The notes under the pieces: model-generated
The model's database searches: none
The model's input: the letters and a program-made list of their open reading frames with translations, nothing else
Told to the model about the DNA's origin: nothing
Shown: positions 41,091-48,933 of the stretch, piece by piece
Layout: every line of letters starts with the position of its first letter
Numbering within the stretch: position 1 is the stretch's first letter
From: SIG440 sp045579055
Lineage (GTDB): Bacteria > Bacillota > Clostridia > Monoglobales > Monoglobaceae
DNA length: 49,224 bases
Assembly (NCBI GenBank): GCA_045579055.1
Contig: JAZNLK010000042.1
Span: 1-49,224, forward strand
Direction: 5' to 3'
Program-made: the position numbers and the translations under genes

Positions 41091-41124
41091 GTATTACAAA
41101 ACTTTTGATTTATTATTGTAAAAC
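41091..41124 (-). promoter_or_regulatory. Inverted-repeat operator candidate in the pot leader
   Basis: GTTTTACAATA and TTTTGTAATAC (41114-41124 and 41091-41101, minus strand) are imperfect inverted copies, 9 of 11 bases matching, 12 bases apart. They lie just after the -10 box, where a repressor would block transcription. The XRE-cupin protein is the obvious candidate to bind. Confidence 0.5.
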
Positions 41125-41131
41125 AAATGCT

Positions 41132-41160
41132 ATTATACATAATAATGCAGAAATAATCAA
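41132..41160 (-). promoter_or_regulatory. Sigma-A promoter of the regulator-pot operon
   Basis: TTGATT (41155-41160) and a perfect TATAAT (41132-41137) are 17 bases apart on the minus strand. Confidence 0.8.
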
Positions 41161-41170
41161 GTACTTTTGC

Positions 41171-41207
41171 AAAAAAAATTTCCTTTCTTCGAAAAAGAAA
41201 GGAAATT
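41171..41207 (-). terminator. Rho-independent terminator after the aldo/keto reductase
   Basis: A 13-base-pair stem AATTTCCTTTCTT / AAGAAAGGAAATT with loop CGAAA is followed on the minus strand by a run of T. Confidence 0.9.
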
Positions 41208-41219
41208 CTGTCATAAATG

Positions 41220-42158
41220 CTATATGTTAAACTTGAATATATTCACAAGTTCATCCTTTGTCAATGCCACATCGGCACCGTTTAAAGAATCCACAATCTG
41301 AGGTAGCTTACTTCCACCTATAATCGGGAATACCTGTGGGGTCTCAAAGGAAGAAAACGCGCCACAGATGAGAGCCGCAATACTGCAATCATATTTCTTT
41401 GACAGTTCTTTCATAAATTCAGCTCGCTGAAGATTCTCTTCACACAGATAGCGTTTTTTCGCCTTTTCAGAAAGTGAATCCTTGCCCTGTTCCACCACCT
41501 TCGAGAAAAAACCCTTCGCCTGAGACGAATATGCCGCAACAGGCATATTGTTATTTTTGTAGAATTGGAATTCATCATCATCCATTCCCACAAGTCCGCC
41601 ACGTTCACCAAGACAGTATGCAGGATTGAACCTTATCTGGCTTGCCGTAAAGCCCTGAAGTCCGTGTTCCTTTGCATATCCATTCGCCTCGGCAATTCGC
41701 TTCGCAGTCCAGTTTGAAGCTCCGAATTTCTTTATCTTGCCATCTTTGACAAGCCCATTCATTGTTTCGATGATCCTACCGGCAGGAACACTTTCATCAT
41801 CACGATGAAGCCAGTAAAAATCAATCACATCAAACTGAAGTGCCGCAAGACTCATTTCAACATCCGACCTGATATCTGCATCCTCAAGTCTCGGACGTTC
41901 TCCGGCATCCTTGTCATAATATGCACCTTTGGTCGATGCAAAAACCTCTTTGGGGTTTCGGTCTTTAAACCACCTTCCCACAATTTCCTCGGAAATACCG
42001 TCCGCATAAAGTCTTGCTGTGTCTATATGAGTTCCGCCCATTTCACGGAACTTATCCATCATTGCAAAGGCCTCTTCCTCGGAAATTCCGTCACCGAAAT
42101 ATCCCGTTCCAAGCAAAATCCTTGAACTTTTGAACCCAAATATATCTGAATATCTCAT
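41220..42158 (-). CDS. Aldo/keto reductase
   Basis: This 312-residue TIM-barrel NADPH-dependent oxidoreductase has the full catalytic set: Asp and Tyr of DTARLYADG near residues 46-51, Lys of STKGAYY near 76 and His of WLHRDDES near 116. GASNWTAKRI near 148 and FPIIGGSK near 277 contact cofactor. GAGGTGAAAG precedes the ATG. It has its own promoter and terminator, so it is monocistronic. The natural carbonyl substrate cannot be told from the sequence. Confidence 0.9.
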   Translation of the reverse strand: MRYSDIFGFKSSRILLGTGYFGDGISEEEAFAMMDKFREMGGTHIDTARLYADGISEEIVGRWFKDRNPKEVFASTKGAYYDKDAGERPRLEDADIRSDVEMSLAALQFDVIDFYWLHRDDESVPAGRIIETMNGLVKDGKIKKFGASNWTAKRIAEANGYAKEHGLQGFTASQIRFNPAYCLGERGGLVGMDDDEFQFYKNNNMPVAAYSSQAKGFFSKVVEQGKDSLSEKAKKRYLCEENLQRAEFMKELSKKYDCSIAALICGAFSSFETPQVFPIIGGSKLPQIVDSLNGADVALTKDELVNIFKFNI

Positions 42159-42177
42159 TAACTTTCACCTCGCTTAT

Positions 42178-42206
42178 ATATTATCATATATTAACCAAAA
42201 TAGCAA
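42178..42206 (-). promoter_or_regulatory. Sigma-A promoter of the aldo/keto reductase
   Basis: TTGCTA (42201-42206) and TAATAT (42178-42183) with a 17-base spacer, plus a TGA extended -10. Confidence 0.65.
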
Positions 42207-42251
42207 TTATTTTTAAAAAATATAGACAAACCCTTTAATTTTTATCACCAG

Positions 42252-42380
42252 CTTGTAGGTGACATTTCAGAAACAATTGACCACTTGCAAAAGGTACTCA
42301 ATGATGCCGAGGATATGTATCTTGATATGTGCGAAGAAGAATTTCCGAACGGTGAAGACCTTGAAAAAATTGATGAATAG
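42252..42380 (+). pseudogene. Possible remnant of a small acidic protein gene
   Basis: A plus-strand frame of about 43 codons encodes LVGDISETIDHLQKVLNDAE and continues with Asp/Glu-rich residues to the stop TAG at 42378-42380. A terminator-like hairpin follows directly. Composition and the end-plus-terminator layout look like a real C terminus. No plausible start codon with a ribosome binding site is seen upstream and the frame is closed at 42201. It may be the tail of a decayed gene. I do not recognise the family. Confidence 0.35.
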
Positions 42381-42385
42381 ATGCC

Positions 42386-42416
42386 AAAAAGGAAGTGGAA
42401 AAATCCACTTCCTTTT
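42386..42416. terminator. Terminator hairpin, probably bidirectional
   Basis: AAAAGGAAGTGGA pairs perfectly with TCCACTTCCTTTT (13 base pairs). T residues follow on the minus strand after the GH3 gene and on the plus strand after the gene remnant. Confidence 0.85.
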
Positions 42417-42424
42417 GCATTACT

Positions 42425-44098
42425 TTATTTCTTATCTGCATACTTCTTTTCAAGCTCGTCATATTCGTCCCAAGGAGTTTCATAGTTATACTGTCCTTCA
42501 AATGGGATTTCACCGAACAATGCCTGAACGAATGCAATCTGTGATTCACGTGATACGCTGAATGTGAATGCGTAGTTTTCCATATTGATGCAGTAATCAT
42601 AATAGATATAGGGAACACCCATAGAAACACCGATTGATTTTTCCTTGCCATGGCTAAGAGCAAAGAAGTATGTTCCGCATTCTTCACAATAAAGACCGCT
42701 GCCGCCCATTGGCTGATGTGGCATTGCGTAGTTTGCATAAATAATCAGGTCATTCTGTTCATCAATTTCCTTGATTTCTTCATAGGTTTCAAGACGTCTC
42801 TGAAGTCTTACGTTAATACCACGTCTTTCAAACTCTTCCTTCATATGGTTTAGCCAATCAAAGAAGGGTGCATGATGTGATGAACAAATGATTGCAACAT
42901 TCTTTATCTTTTTGGGGTCAACAGGAATTAGACCCTTATCGTTTCTCTGGAGCACAAGTGCTTTTTCAGCCACCTTGCGATTAAATTCACGGATTTCCTG
43001 ACGGATTTCTTCGGTCATAACAACCTCAGGCTGTTCGTCCTCAAAAAGACCCATCTTTTCCTTCATATCAATAACTCTGCGAGCCGCATCGTCAATTCTT
43101 TCCATAGGAATTCTGCCGTCGTTTACAGCTCTTTCAATCATATCAATATAATCAAAATCCTTAACATTCAGCAAAATATCGTTGCCAGCATTGAGAAGTG
43201 CAACATACAAGTCTTCCTTGTTGGGGTATGCTGTTTTCAGAACACCCATACCGATACCGTCGGTGACAACAACGCCGTCAAAGTGCATATCTTCTTTCAG
43301 AAGCTTTGTGAGGATTCTGTCGGAAAGTGTTGTGGGCATAAAGAGTCCATTTATTCTTCGACTGTCAACAGCAGGGAAACCTGTGTGACTGGGCATAATT
43401 GACCATACTCCGCCATCAATCATCTGCTGGAACACCTTGCCCTGACCCTCCAGCCAATCTTCTAAGCTGTCACGGATAATCTGATCCGCAAAATGGTCAT
43501 CACGGTATTCCTTTTTATCCTTGCCGGGGAAGTGCTTTGCACACATTGCAAAACCGCTGTCCTGACCGCCTCGCATCATTGCAAGCGAAAGCTTCACAAG
43601 CTTTTCGGGGTCGGATGCAAACTGTCTCATAAGCGAAACTGACGAAAAACGGTTGGGAAGGTCAACGTTTGGTGACCATACGTTATTAAGTCCCAAAGCT
43701 CTTCCGTTCAGTGCCGTCAGACGACCGTATTCATAAGCAACCTCTTCTGAGCCGTTTGCCCCAACAGCAGGAACACTTGTGAGGCTCACAAGGTCTGTTG
43801 CGTGTGCCGCACCGGGAGCATCGTTTGTAAGAATCGGTGGGATACGAAGTGCTTCACTGTATCTCTTTGCCCATTCACGATAGTATGTACTGTCTGCAGG
43901 CTCATCAATTTCGATATCCGCAAGGTTAACTGTTGTCATTGCTGTGTTGCAGGTGTGCCAAACGTTGCCGATTGGGTTCTCCTTGAGATACTCCTCCATC
44001 TTGTCGCCCATATTCATCAGAAATCCCGACTGCATTTGGATTGTCTGTCCTATTTTTTCTCTTAACGTAAGTTCAGAAAGTAACGGTTTCTTTCCCAT
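42425..44098 (-). CDS. Glycoside hydrolase family 3 protein (NagZ-like N-acetylhexosaminidase group)
   Basis: This 557-residue protein has a GH3 TIM barrel (about 1-340) and a C-terminal alpha/beta domain (about 370-530). AKHFPGK near residue 187 and a DDH about ten residues later match the NagZ-type His/Asp dyad; VVTDGIGMG near 278 holds the nucleophile Asp. There is no signal peptide, so it acts in the cytoplasm. The likely substrate is a beta-linked amino sugar such as GlcNAc-MurNAc-derived or chitin-derived fragments; specificity is inference. GGAGGAGAATT precedes the ATG. It has a strong promoter with two upstream direct repeats, and lies next to an AraC regulator. Confidence 0.88.
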   Translation of the reverse strand: MGKKPLLSELTLREKIGQTIQMQSGFLMNMGDKMEEYLKENPIGNVWHTCNTAMTTVNLADIEIDEPADSTYYREWAKRYSEALRIPPILTNDAPGAAHATDLVSLTSVPAVGANGSEEVAYEYGRLTALNGRALGLNNVWSPNVDLPNRFSSVSLMRQFASDPEKLVKLSLAMMRGGQDSGFAMCAKHFPGKDKKEYRDDHFADQIIRDSLEDWLEGQGKVFQQMIDGGVWSIMPSHTGFPAVDSRRINGLFMPTTLSDRILTKLLKEDMHFDGVVVTDGIGMGVLKTAYPNKEDLYVALLNAGNDILLNVKDFDYIDMIERAVNDGRIPMERIDDAARRVIDMKEKMGLFEDEQPEVVMTEEIRQEIREFNRKVAEKALVLQRNDKGLIPVDPKKIKNVAIICSSHHAPFFDWLNHMKEEFERRGINVRLQRRLETYEEIKEIDEQNDLIIYANYAMPHQPMGGSGLYCEECGTYFFALSHGKEKSIGVSMGVPYIYYDYCINMENYAFTFSVSRESQIAFVQALFGEIPFEGQYNYETPWDEYDELEKKYADKK

Positions 44099-44147
44099 AA
44101 TTCTCCTCCGTCAATGCCTCAAACAGGCAAAATTTTGATACAAATTC

Positions 44148-44176
44148 ATTCTAACCACAAACCCGCATTTTGTCAA
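44148..44176 (-). promoter_or_regulatory. Sigma-A promoter of the GH3 gene
   Basis: TTGACA (44171-44176) and TAGAAT (44148-44153) with a 17-base spacer on the minus strand. Confidence 0.8.
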
Positions 44177-44195
44177 CAACCTAACGACAAAAATA

Positions 44196-44240
44196 GTTGT
44201 AATATCTTACTGATTTTTCAGGAAAGTGTGAATATCTTGC
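44196..44240 (-). promoter_or_regulatory. Two direct repeats upstream of the GH3 promoter (AraC-site candidates)
   Basis: On the minus strand GTAAGATATTACAAC (44196-44210) and GCAAGATATTCACAC (44226-44240) share 11 of 15 positions and are exactly 30 bases apart, about three helical turns. They lie upstream of the -35 box, as expected for direct-repeat activator sites of AraC-family proteins. Confidence 0.5.
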
Positions 44241-44261
44241 AGAACAATCTTCTATTTCACA

Positions 44262-44298
44262 AATATATAAATAGGCACTTGCGAACGCAAATGCCTAT
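44262..44298 (-). terminator. Terminator after the AraC-family gene
   Basis: ATAGGCA/TGCCTAT encloses TTGCG/CGCAA, followed on the minus strand by TTTATATATTTG. The T run is imperfect. Confidence 0.6.
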
Positions 44299-44311
44299 CC
44301 GTGTGGTAAGT

Positions 44312-45184
44312 CTACATATTCAGTTTTGATTTAATTGATTTTAGGTACTCCTTGGGGCTTTGCCCTGTTGCTTTTCTGAAAAAACGACAAAAATAATGTA
44401 TTGAATTGAACCCCAACATATCTGAAATTTCGGTTATTGAAAGTTCGTTTTCACGCAAAAGTCGTTTCGCTTCTCTTTCCTTCAGCATATTTATGTATCC
44501 CGTAACGCTTTTCCCATAAATATGCTTGAAATTCCGGCACAAAGTGGTTTTATTTGTTCCGAACAGAAAGCACAAATGCTCAAGCTGAATTTTTTCCATA
44601 TAATGCTCCATAACATATTTATGAACAATGGAAACTTTGTTTTCTTCCTCCGATTCCCATCTGAGGGTATTGCTTTGTGTATCGAAGTCCCGAATAAGCG
44701 TAATCAGAAACATTTCCATCCTCAACTTCAGCATCTGGTCTGCACCAAAAATCGGGTCCTTTCTCTTTTGCATATCCAGAGTTATTGTATCATATGGCGG
44801 TTCGTATGTGTTCATCCCCTCCTTCATAATTTCCGCAAGCATCTTTTTGTGCTCATTGGAAAGAGTTATGGGGCTGTTTGCAAATGGTGCAATGGCATCA
44901 CATAAACACTCAAACCCTATTATAATTACATTTGGTGCCACGTCGTCAGCACAGGTCAGGGAATGAATTTCATTGGGACGATGAATGATCAATTGATTGT
45001 TTGATACAAGACCGGTATAGTTCTCGCCATGAACCATAATCGAACCGTTGTCCACATACAAAAGCTCACAAAAATTATGATAATCATCGTGGGTCTGATA
45101 CTTCCTTACAAATTCAAAGTAATGTATATTCGCAATTCTTGAAACTGTTAGCTGAATTTTGAAGGTCTTCAGTCTAAATTCCAT
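44312..45184 (-). CDS. AraC-family transcriptional regulator
   Basis: This 290-residue protein has an N-terminal cupin-type sensor (about 1-150) with HNFCELLYVDNGSIMVHGEN and a C-terminal double helix-turn-helix (about 190-287). The latter has LEHLCFLFGTNKTTLCRNFK in the first HTH and SITEISDMLGFNSIHYFCRF in the second, then RKATGQSPKEYL, the family signature end. The ATG at 45184 has AAGGTGAGAACT upstream. It is the gene directly upstream of GH3 and probably controls it in response to a sugar ligand. A perfect palindrome at its own promoter suggests autoregulation. Confidence 0.93.
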   Translation of the reverse strand: MEFRLKTFKIQLTVSRIANIHYFEFVRKYQTHDDYHNFCELLYVDNGSIMVHGENYTGLVSNNQLIIHRPNEIHSLTCADDVAPNVIIIGFECLCDAIAPFANSPITLSNEHKKMLAEIMKEGMNTYEPPYDTITLDMQKRKDPIFGADQMLKLRMEMFLITLIRDFDTQSNTLRWESEEENKVSIVHKYVMEHYMEKIQLEHLCFLFGTNKTTLCRNFKHIYGKSVTGYINMLKEREAKRLLRENELSITEISDMLGFNSIHYFCRFFRKATGQSPKEYLKSIKSKLNM

Positions 45185-45206
45185 AGTTCTCACCTTTTTG
45201 CATTAT

Positions 45207-45222
45207 TGTAAATATATTTACA
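45207..45222. promoter_or_regulatory. Perfect 16-base palindrome at the araC-type gene promoter
   Basis: TGTAAATA-TATTTACA starts six bases after the -10 box, so it covers the expected transcription start. It is an operator candidate for autorepression or for another regulator. Confidence 0.5.
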
Positions 45223-45227
45223 TTTTA

Positions 45228-45256
45228 ACAATACCACATTTTTGTATTTTTGTCAA
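45228..45256 (-). promoter_or_regulatory. Sigma-A promoter of the AraC-family gene
   Basis: TTGACA (45251-45256) and TATTGT (45228-45233) with a 17-base spacer on the minus strand. Confidence 0.75.
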
Positions 45257-45276
45257 TATATTTTCTTTTTTGCAAC

Positions 45277-45310
45277 AAAAATAGGAGTGGCATATCGCCA
45301 CTCCCAAAAA
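45277..45310 (-). terminator. Rho-independent terminator after glycerate kinase
   Basis: GGAGTGGC pairs with GCCACTCC around a five-base loop, followed on the minus strand by TATTTTTG. Confidence 0.85.
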
Positions 45311-45322
45311 ATATACCTACTT

Positions 45323-46456
45323 TTATAATTTCAGCAATCTGAACACCTGTTCAACGGTTGCCGCAAGATTTTCCGCAGCATATTCCTTATCCATCGCCTT
45401 TTCCAAAGTGCATATCTCACGCAAAATCGGGAAGAAAGCATCAATACCATTTTTGTTGCATTCCGTTGCATCACGAGTCACCGCTCCGGCAAATGCCAGA
45501 ACCGTCTTTCCGTGCTTTTTAGCAAGCTTTGTAACACCGATGGGTGCCTTTCCCATTGCTGTCTGGAAGTCCAGTCTTCCTTCCCCTGTGACTACAACAT
45601 CCGCCTGCTTCACATATTCCTCAAGATTTGTTTTGTCCAGAATGAGGTCAACACCCGGTTCAAGCTTTCCCTTCAGAAACGTATGGAACGCAAACCCTAG
45701 CCCTCCTGCCGCACCGGCACCGGGAAAATCAGGGTCAGCACAATCGAATGTCTGTTTTGCAATGTCAGCATAGTTGCCAAGCCATTTATCCATATCCGCA
45801 ACAATCTCAGGTGTCGCACCTTTCTGAGGTCCGTAAACCGCACTGCAGCCCTTTTCGCCGCAAAGGGGGTTGGTTACGTCACAGGCAATGCTGAAACTGC
45901 ATTCGCCAAGCTGCGGCAAGGCATTGTCCGCTGTGATTCTTGCCACATTCTCAAGGTCTCTGCCGTATATGCCCACTTTATTGCCGTCTTTGTCATAAAA
46001 TCCGAACCCAAGTGCTGAAAGCATTCCAATTCCGCCGTCATTGGTGGCACTTCCGCCAATTCCGATTATAAAATTGCGGCATCCCTTTTTGATTGCATCC
46101 GAAATCATTTCCCCAACACCGCAGGTTGTGGTGTTCAATGGGTTTCTTTCATTATCCGTCACAAGGGTTATTCCTGCCGCAGTTGCCATTTCCATTATGG
46201 CAGTTTTTGTTTCTTTAATAATGCCATATTCAGCCGCAACAGGTCTTCCGTGCGGGCCTGTAACTGTTATTTTCTCTATTTTTCCGCCAAGACCGGATAC
46301 AAGGGTTTCGGTTGTGCCCTCTCCTCCGTCAGCCAAAGGTCTGACAACAACCTCAGCTGATGAATCGGCTCTTTTTATGCCGTCCATTATGGCATTTCCT
46401 GCCTCAATTGAACTAAGGCTGCCTTTAAGTGAATCTATCGCAACAACTACTTTCAT
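45323..46456 (-). CDS. glxK: Glycerate 2-kinase (GlxK/GarK family)
   Basis: This 377-residue kinase phosphorylates D-glycerate, feeding glycolysis. MKVVVAIDSLKGSLSS is the conserved start. RPLADGGEGTTETL near residue 40, GIGGSATNDGGIGML near 133 and VVTGEGRLDFQTAMGKAPIGV near 286 are the class II glycerate kinase motifs. AGGAGGACATT precedes the ATG. It follows the DUF6062-like gene by nine bases in one operon. Whether the product is 2- or 3-phosphoglycerate is not visible; characterised members of this group mainly give the 2-phosphate. Confidence 0.93.
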   Translation of the reverse strand: MKVVVAIDSLKGSLSSIEAGNAIMDGIKRADSSAEVVVRPLADGGEGTTETLVSGLGGKIEKITVTGPHGRPVAAEYGIIKETKTAIMEMATAAGITLVTDNERNPLNTTTCGVGEMISDAIKKGCRNFIIGIGGSATNDGGIGMLSALGFGFYDKDGNKVGIYGRDLENVARITADNALPQLGECSFSIACDVTNPLCGEKGCSAVYGPQKGATPEIVADMDKWLGNYADIAKQTFDCADPDFPGAGAAGGLGFAFHTFLKGKLEPGVDLILDKTNLEEYVKQADVVVTGEGRLDFQTAMGKAPIGVTKLAKKHGKTVLAFAGAVTRDATECNKNGIDAFFPILREICTLEKAMDKEYAAENLAATVEQVFRLLKL

Positions 46457-46465
46457 AATGTCCTC

Positions 46466-47188
46466 CTATTTTTCTTTGGGTTCAAACTCGCCGTTCAAAA
46501 GATACCCTGCCTTCAGCACCGTATCCTTGGGCACATTCAGGGGCTTTCCGGCATTCCGATAATCAAAACTTGTTTCAAATGTTTTTATATCGGAATGGTA
46601 TTTTTCAACACGCTCCTTTTGCTTTCGTATTATGGGCACAAAGGTTTTCTCAAAATCGCTGTCCGAAAGATTTGCACAAGCCACTTCTACCAATTTTGCA
46701 AAATGTTCGGTGCAGAATCCGTCAGATTTCAGAACCTTGTCAGGAAAGTCTTTTTCGGTTTTCAACATAAAAACAAAGGTCTCAACGTAATCAGAAAATG
46801 TTTTCTCCACCTTTTCACAAACAGCACAAGCTCCCGACAATTTTTTTAGTTTATCGGCAAAAACTTCCTTTTTACTTTTTTCCTTTTTGAAAAGCGACTT
46901 CTTTTCAGGCTGAAGACCTTCTTCAAAAACCGCTTCAACAATATCCATATGTGTGTCAATGACCAACGAAAGAGAAAGTGCGTTTCTGCATCCTTGAAGG
47001 TCACGCATATGCTTTTGGCAAAAACCTCTCTCGTTGGTATACACCCTGAAATCCGGCTCCATCATTGCAGGACCCAGGGTATACTCCACAGCTGACTTTT
47101 CCAGTTTTTTGTGTATATAACAAAATGGACAGAAAGTTGTCTCGTCTAATGCCTCATTTATTGGTATTGTATATATTTTTTCTTTCAT
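46466..47188 (-). CDS. DUF6062-like cytoplasmic protein with two Cys-His motif pairs
   Basis: This 240-residue protein has an internal two-fold pattern. CPFC near residue 20 is followed about 40 residues later by GFCQKH, and CAVC near 120 is followed by GFCTEH near 157. Such Cys-x-x-Cys plus Cys-x-x-His sets could bind two metal ions, probably zinc. No signal peptide or membrane helix is seen. The family assignment is from recollection of sequences starting like MKEKIYTIPINEALD and has moderate certainty. The function is unknown. AAAGGAGAATAGCG precedes the ATG; glxK follows in the same operon. Confidence 0.72.
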   Translation of the reverse strand: MKEKIYTIPINEALDETTFCPFCYIHKKLEKSAVEYTLGPAMMEPDFRVYTNERGFCQKHMRDLQGCRNALSLSLVIDTHMDIVEAVFEEGLQPEKKSLFKKEKSKKEVFADKLKKLSGACAVCEKVEKTFSDYVETFVFMLKTEKDFPDKVLKSDGFCTEHFAKLVEVACANLSDSDFEKTFVPIIRKQKERVEKYHSDIKTFETSFDYRNAGKPLNVPKDTVLKAGYLLNGEFEPKEK

Positions 47189-47217
47189 CGCTATTCTCCT
47201 TTGCAAGAAACATATCT

Positions 47218-47246
47218 ATTTTATCACAAATCGAAACTTTTTTCAA
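47218..47246 (-). promoter_or_regulatory. Sigma-A promoter of the DUF6062-glxK operon
   Basis: TTGAAA (47241-47246) and TAAAAT (47218-47223) with a 17-base spacer and a TGA extended -10. It is back-to-back with the plus-strand promoter starting at 47254. Confidence 0.75.
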
Positions 47247-47253
47247 CACAGCA

Positions 47254-47282
47254 TTTACATTTTTTCGGTTTCGTGGTAAAAT
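47254..47282 (+). promoter_or_regulatory. Sigma-A promoter of the MBL-epimerase operon
   Basis: TTTACA (47254-47259) and TAAAAT (47277-47282) with a 17-base spacer. Its -35 box is seven bases from that of the divergent DUF6062 operon. Confidence 0.7.
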
Positions 47283-47313
47283 ATGCATATCCCACCGAAA
47301 GGATTGATTTTAT

Positions 47314-47985
47314 ATGAAAATAACATGGCTGGGTCAAGCAGGACTTATGTTTGAAACCTGCGGAAAGACCATATTCTTTGACCCATATCTTTCCAACAGT
47401 TGCTTTAAAAAGAATCCCAAATCAGACAGGCGTGTTCCTGTTGACGAAAACATATTTGACATAAAGCCCGACATAATCGTGCTGACCCACTCCCACCTTG
47501 ACCACACCGACCCCGAAACTTTAGAAGAATTCCTCACAGAGGATTCGGGCATTACGGTGCTTGCATCAAAGAACGCATGGGAAATCGCACGCACATTTGG
47601 TGGTAACAACAATTACGTGAGCTTCAACCGGCACACAATCTGGACAGAAGGCGACATACGTTTTGAAGCAGTTTATGCCGAACACTCGGACGAAAACGCC
47701 ATTGGGGTTATTATGTATGCCGAAGACAAGGTTTTCTACATAACAGGCGACACACTCTATAACACCACAATTTTTGACGACCTTCCTGCGAATATCGATG
47801 CAGTATTTCTTCCAATCAACGGTGTTGGAAACAATATGAATATGACCGATGCCGCCGCATTCTGCGAAGAACTCGGTGCAAAAGCCGTACCAATGCACTG
47901 TGGACTGTTTGATGATATCGACATGAACCAATGGGAATACGAGGACAAGGTCGTTCCCGAATTTTTCAAAGAAATAGTACTTTAA
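47314..47985 (+). CDS. MBL-fold metallohydrolase, UlaG-like
   Basis: This 223-residue protein has the metallo-beta-lactamase fold. THSHLDHTD near residues 58-66 is the metal-binding HxHxDH motif. EHSDENAIG near 126, ITGDTLYN near 143 and PMHCGLFDD near 192 supply the remaining ligands. The start MKITWLGQAGLMFET matches the UlaG/YtnP-like group, which hydrolyses sugar lactones or phosphodiesters. AAAGGA lies upstream of the ATG. It is followed after nine bases by an aldose epimerase-like gene, which favours a sugar-lactone or sugar-phosphate substrate. Confidence 0.88.
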   Translation: MKITWLGQAGLMFETCGKTIFFDPYLSNSCFKKNPKSDRRVPVDENIFDIKPDIIVLTHSHLDHTDPETLEEFLTEDSGITVLASKNAWEIARTFGGNNNYVSFNRHTIWTEGDIRFEAVYAEHSDENAIGVIMYAEDKVFYITGDTLYNTTIFDDLPANIDAVFLPINGVGNNMNMTDAAAFCEELGAKAVPMHCGLFDDIDMNQWEYEDKVVPEFFKEIVL

Positions 47986-47994
47986 GGTGATAAT

Positions 47995-48915
47995 ATGAAT
48001 AAAATAGCGCTAAAAAACCACGGCTATATTGCCGAAATTCTCCCCGACCGTGGCGGGAACTGCATCCGTGCCGCATATCCTGAACTTAAAATCGAAGCTC
48101 TCCGCACAGCAGAAACCGAAACTGACTTTGAGGACGGACCATTTTTCCGTGGAACACCATTCCTCTTTCCACCAAACCGCATTGAAGGCGGACACTTCAC
48201 CTTTGAAGGCAGGGACTACTGCCTCCCCACCAACGAAGTGACGCTTAACAACTTCCTCCACGGAGAAATGCATAAAACTCCTTTTCAGGTGATAAAGCAG
48301 ACCGAAAGCGAAGTTGTTCTTGAATACAAGGCAACAAAAGATGCTCCCTATCTAACTTTTCCTCATGAATTCACAGCAACACTTCACTATTTCATTGATG
48401 AAAAGGGCATCCACCAAAAGACTACCATACGCAACGATTCTAACTTGAATATGCCCTGTGCTGTGGGATTCCACACAACCTTCAATGTAAGATTTATGGA
48501 AGGACAATCATTGGGCGACACATCGGTGAAGCTCTCCTGCGGACGTGAGGTTGAGCGCACACCCGAATATCTGCCCACGGGCAAATATATCGAAAATACA
48601 GCTATTCAGAACGCCCTGAACGGTGACGGTTTTGTTCTTTCAAACCAAGGTGTTTCCCACCTTTTTGAAATGACAGAACCAAGACAAATGGTTCTCACCG
48701 ACAAAAAGAGCGGTCACTCCGTGACCTACACCGCATCGGGCGATTACCTTTACTGGATGTTTTATCAGCTCCCCGGCTCAGAATTCATCTGTGCCGAGCC
48801 CCAGACATGGGTAAGCAACTGTCCCTGTGCCCCCTTCAATCGTGAGGAAACAGGCTTCCGCTACCTTGAACCAAATGGTGAAATGACCGTTGAAACGGTT
48901 ATTTCGTGCAAATAG
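47995..48915 (+). CDS. Aldose 1-epimerase family protein (galactose mutarotase-like)
   Basis: This 306-residue beta-sandwich protein interconverts sugar anomers. PNRIEGGHFTFEGRDYCLP near residue 60-78 is the family block that holds a substrate Arg. NNFLHG near 86 and AVGFHTTFNV near 160 hold the two conserved His residues, and ICAEPQTWVSNCP near 265 holds the catalytic Glu. AAGGTGATAAT precedes the ATG. It is translated in one operon with the MBL hydrolase. Substrate is unknown; a hexose or hexose-phosphate is likely. Confidence 0.9.
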   Translation: MNKIALKNHGYIAEILPDRGGNCIRAAYPELKIEALRTAETETDFEDGPFFRGTPFLFPPNRIEGGHFTFEGRDYCLPTNEVTLNNFLHGEMHKTPFQVIKQTESEVVLEYKATKDAPYLTFPHEFTATLHYFIDEKGIHQKTTIRNDSNLNMPCAVGFHTTFNVRFMEGQSLGDTSVKLSCGREVERTPEYLPTGKYIENTAIQNALNGDGFVLSNQGVSHLFEMTEPRQMVLTDKKSGHSVTYTASGDYLYWMFYQLPGSEFICAEPQTWVSNCPCAPFNREETGFRYLEPNGEMTVETVISCK

Positions 48916-48933
48916 TTTTAAACAACGAAAAGC

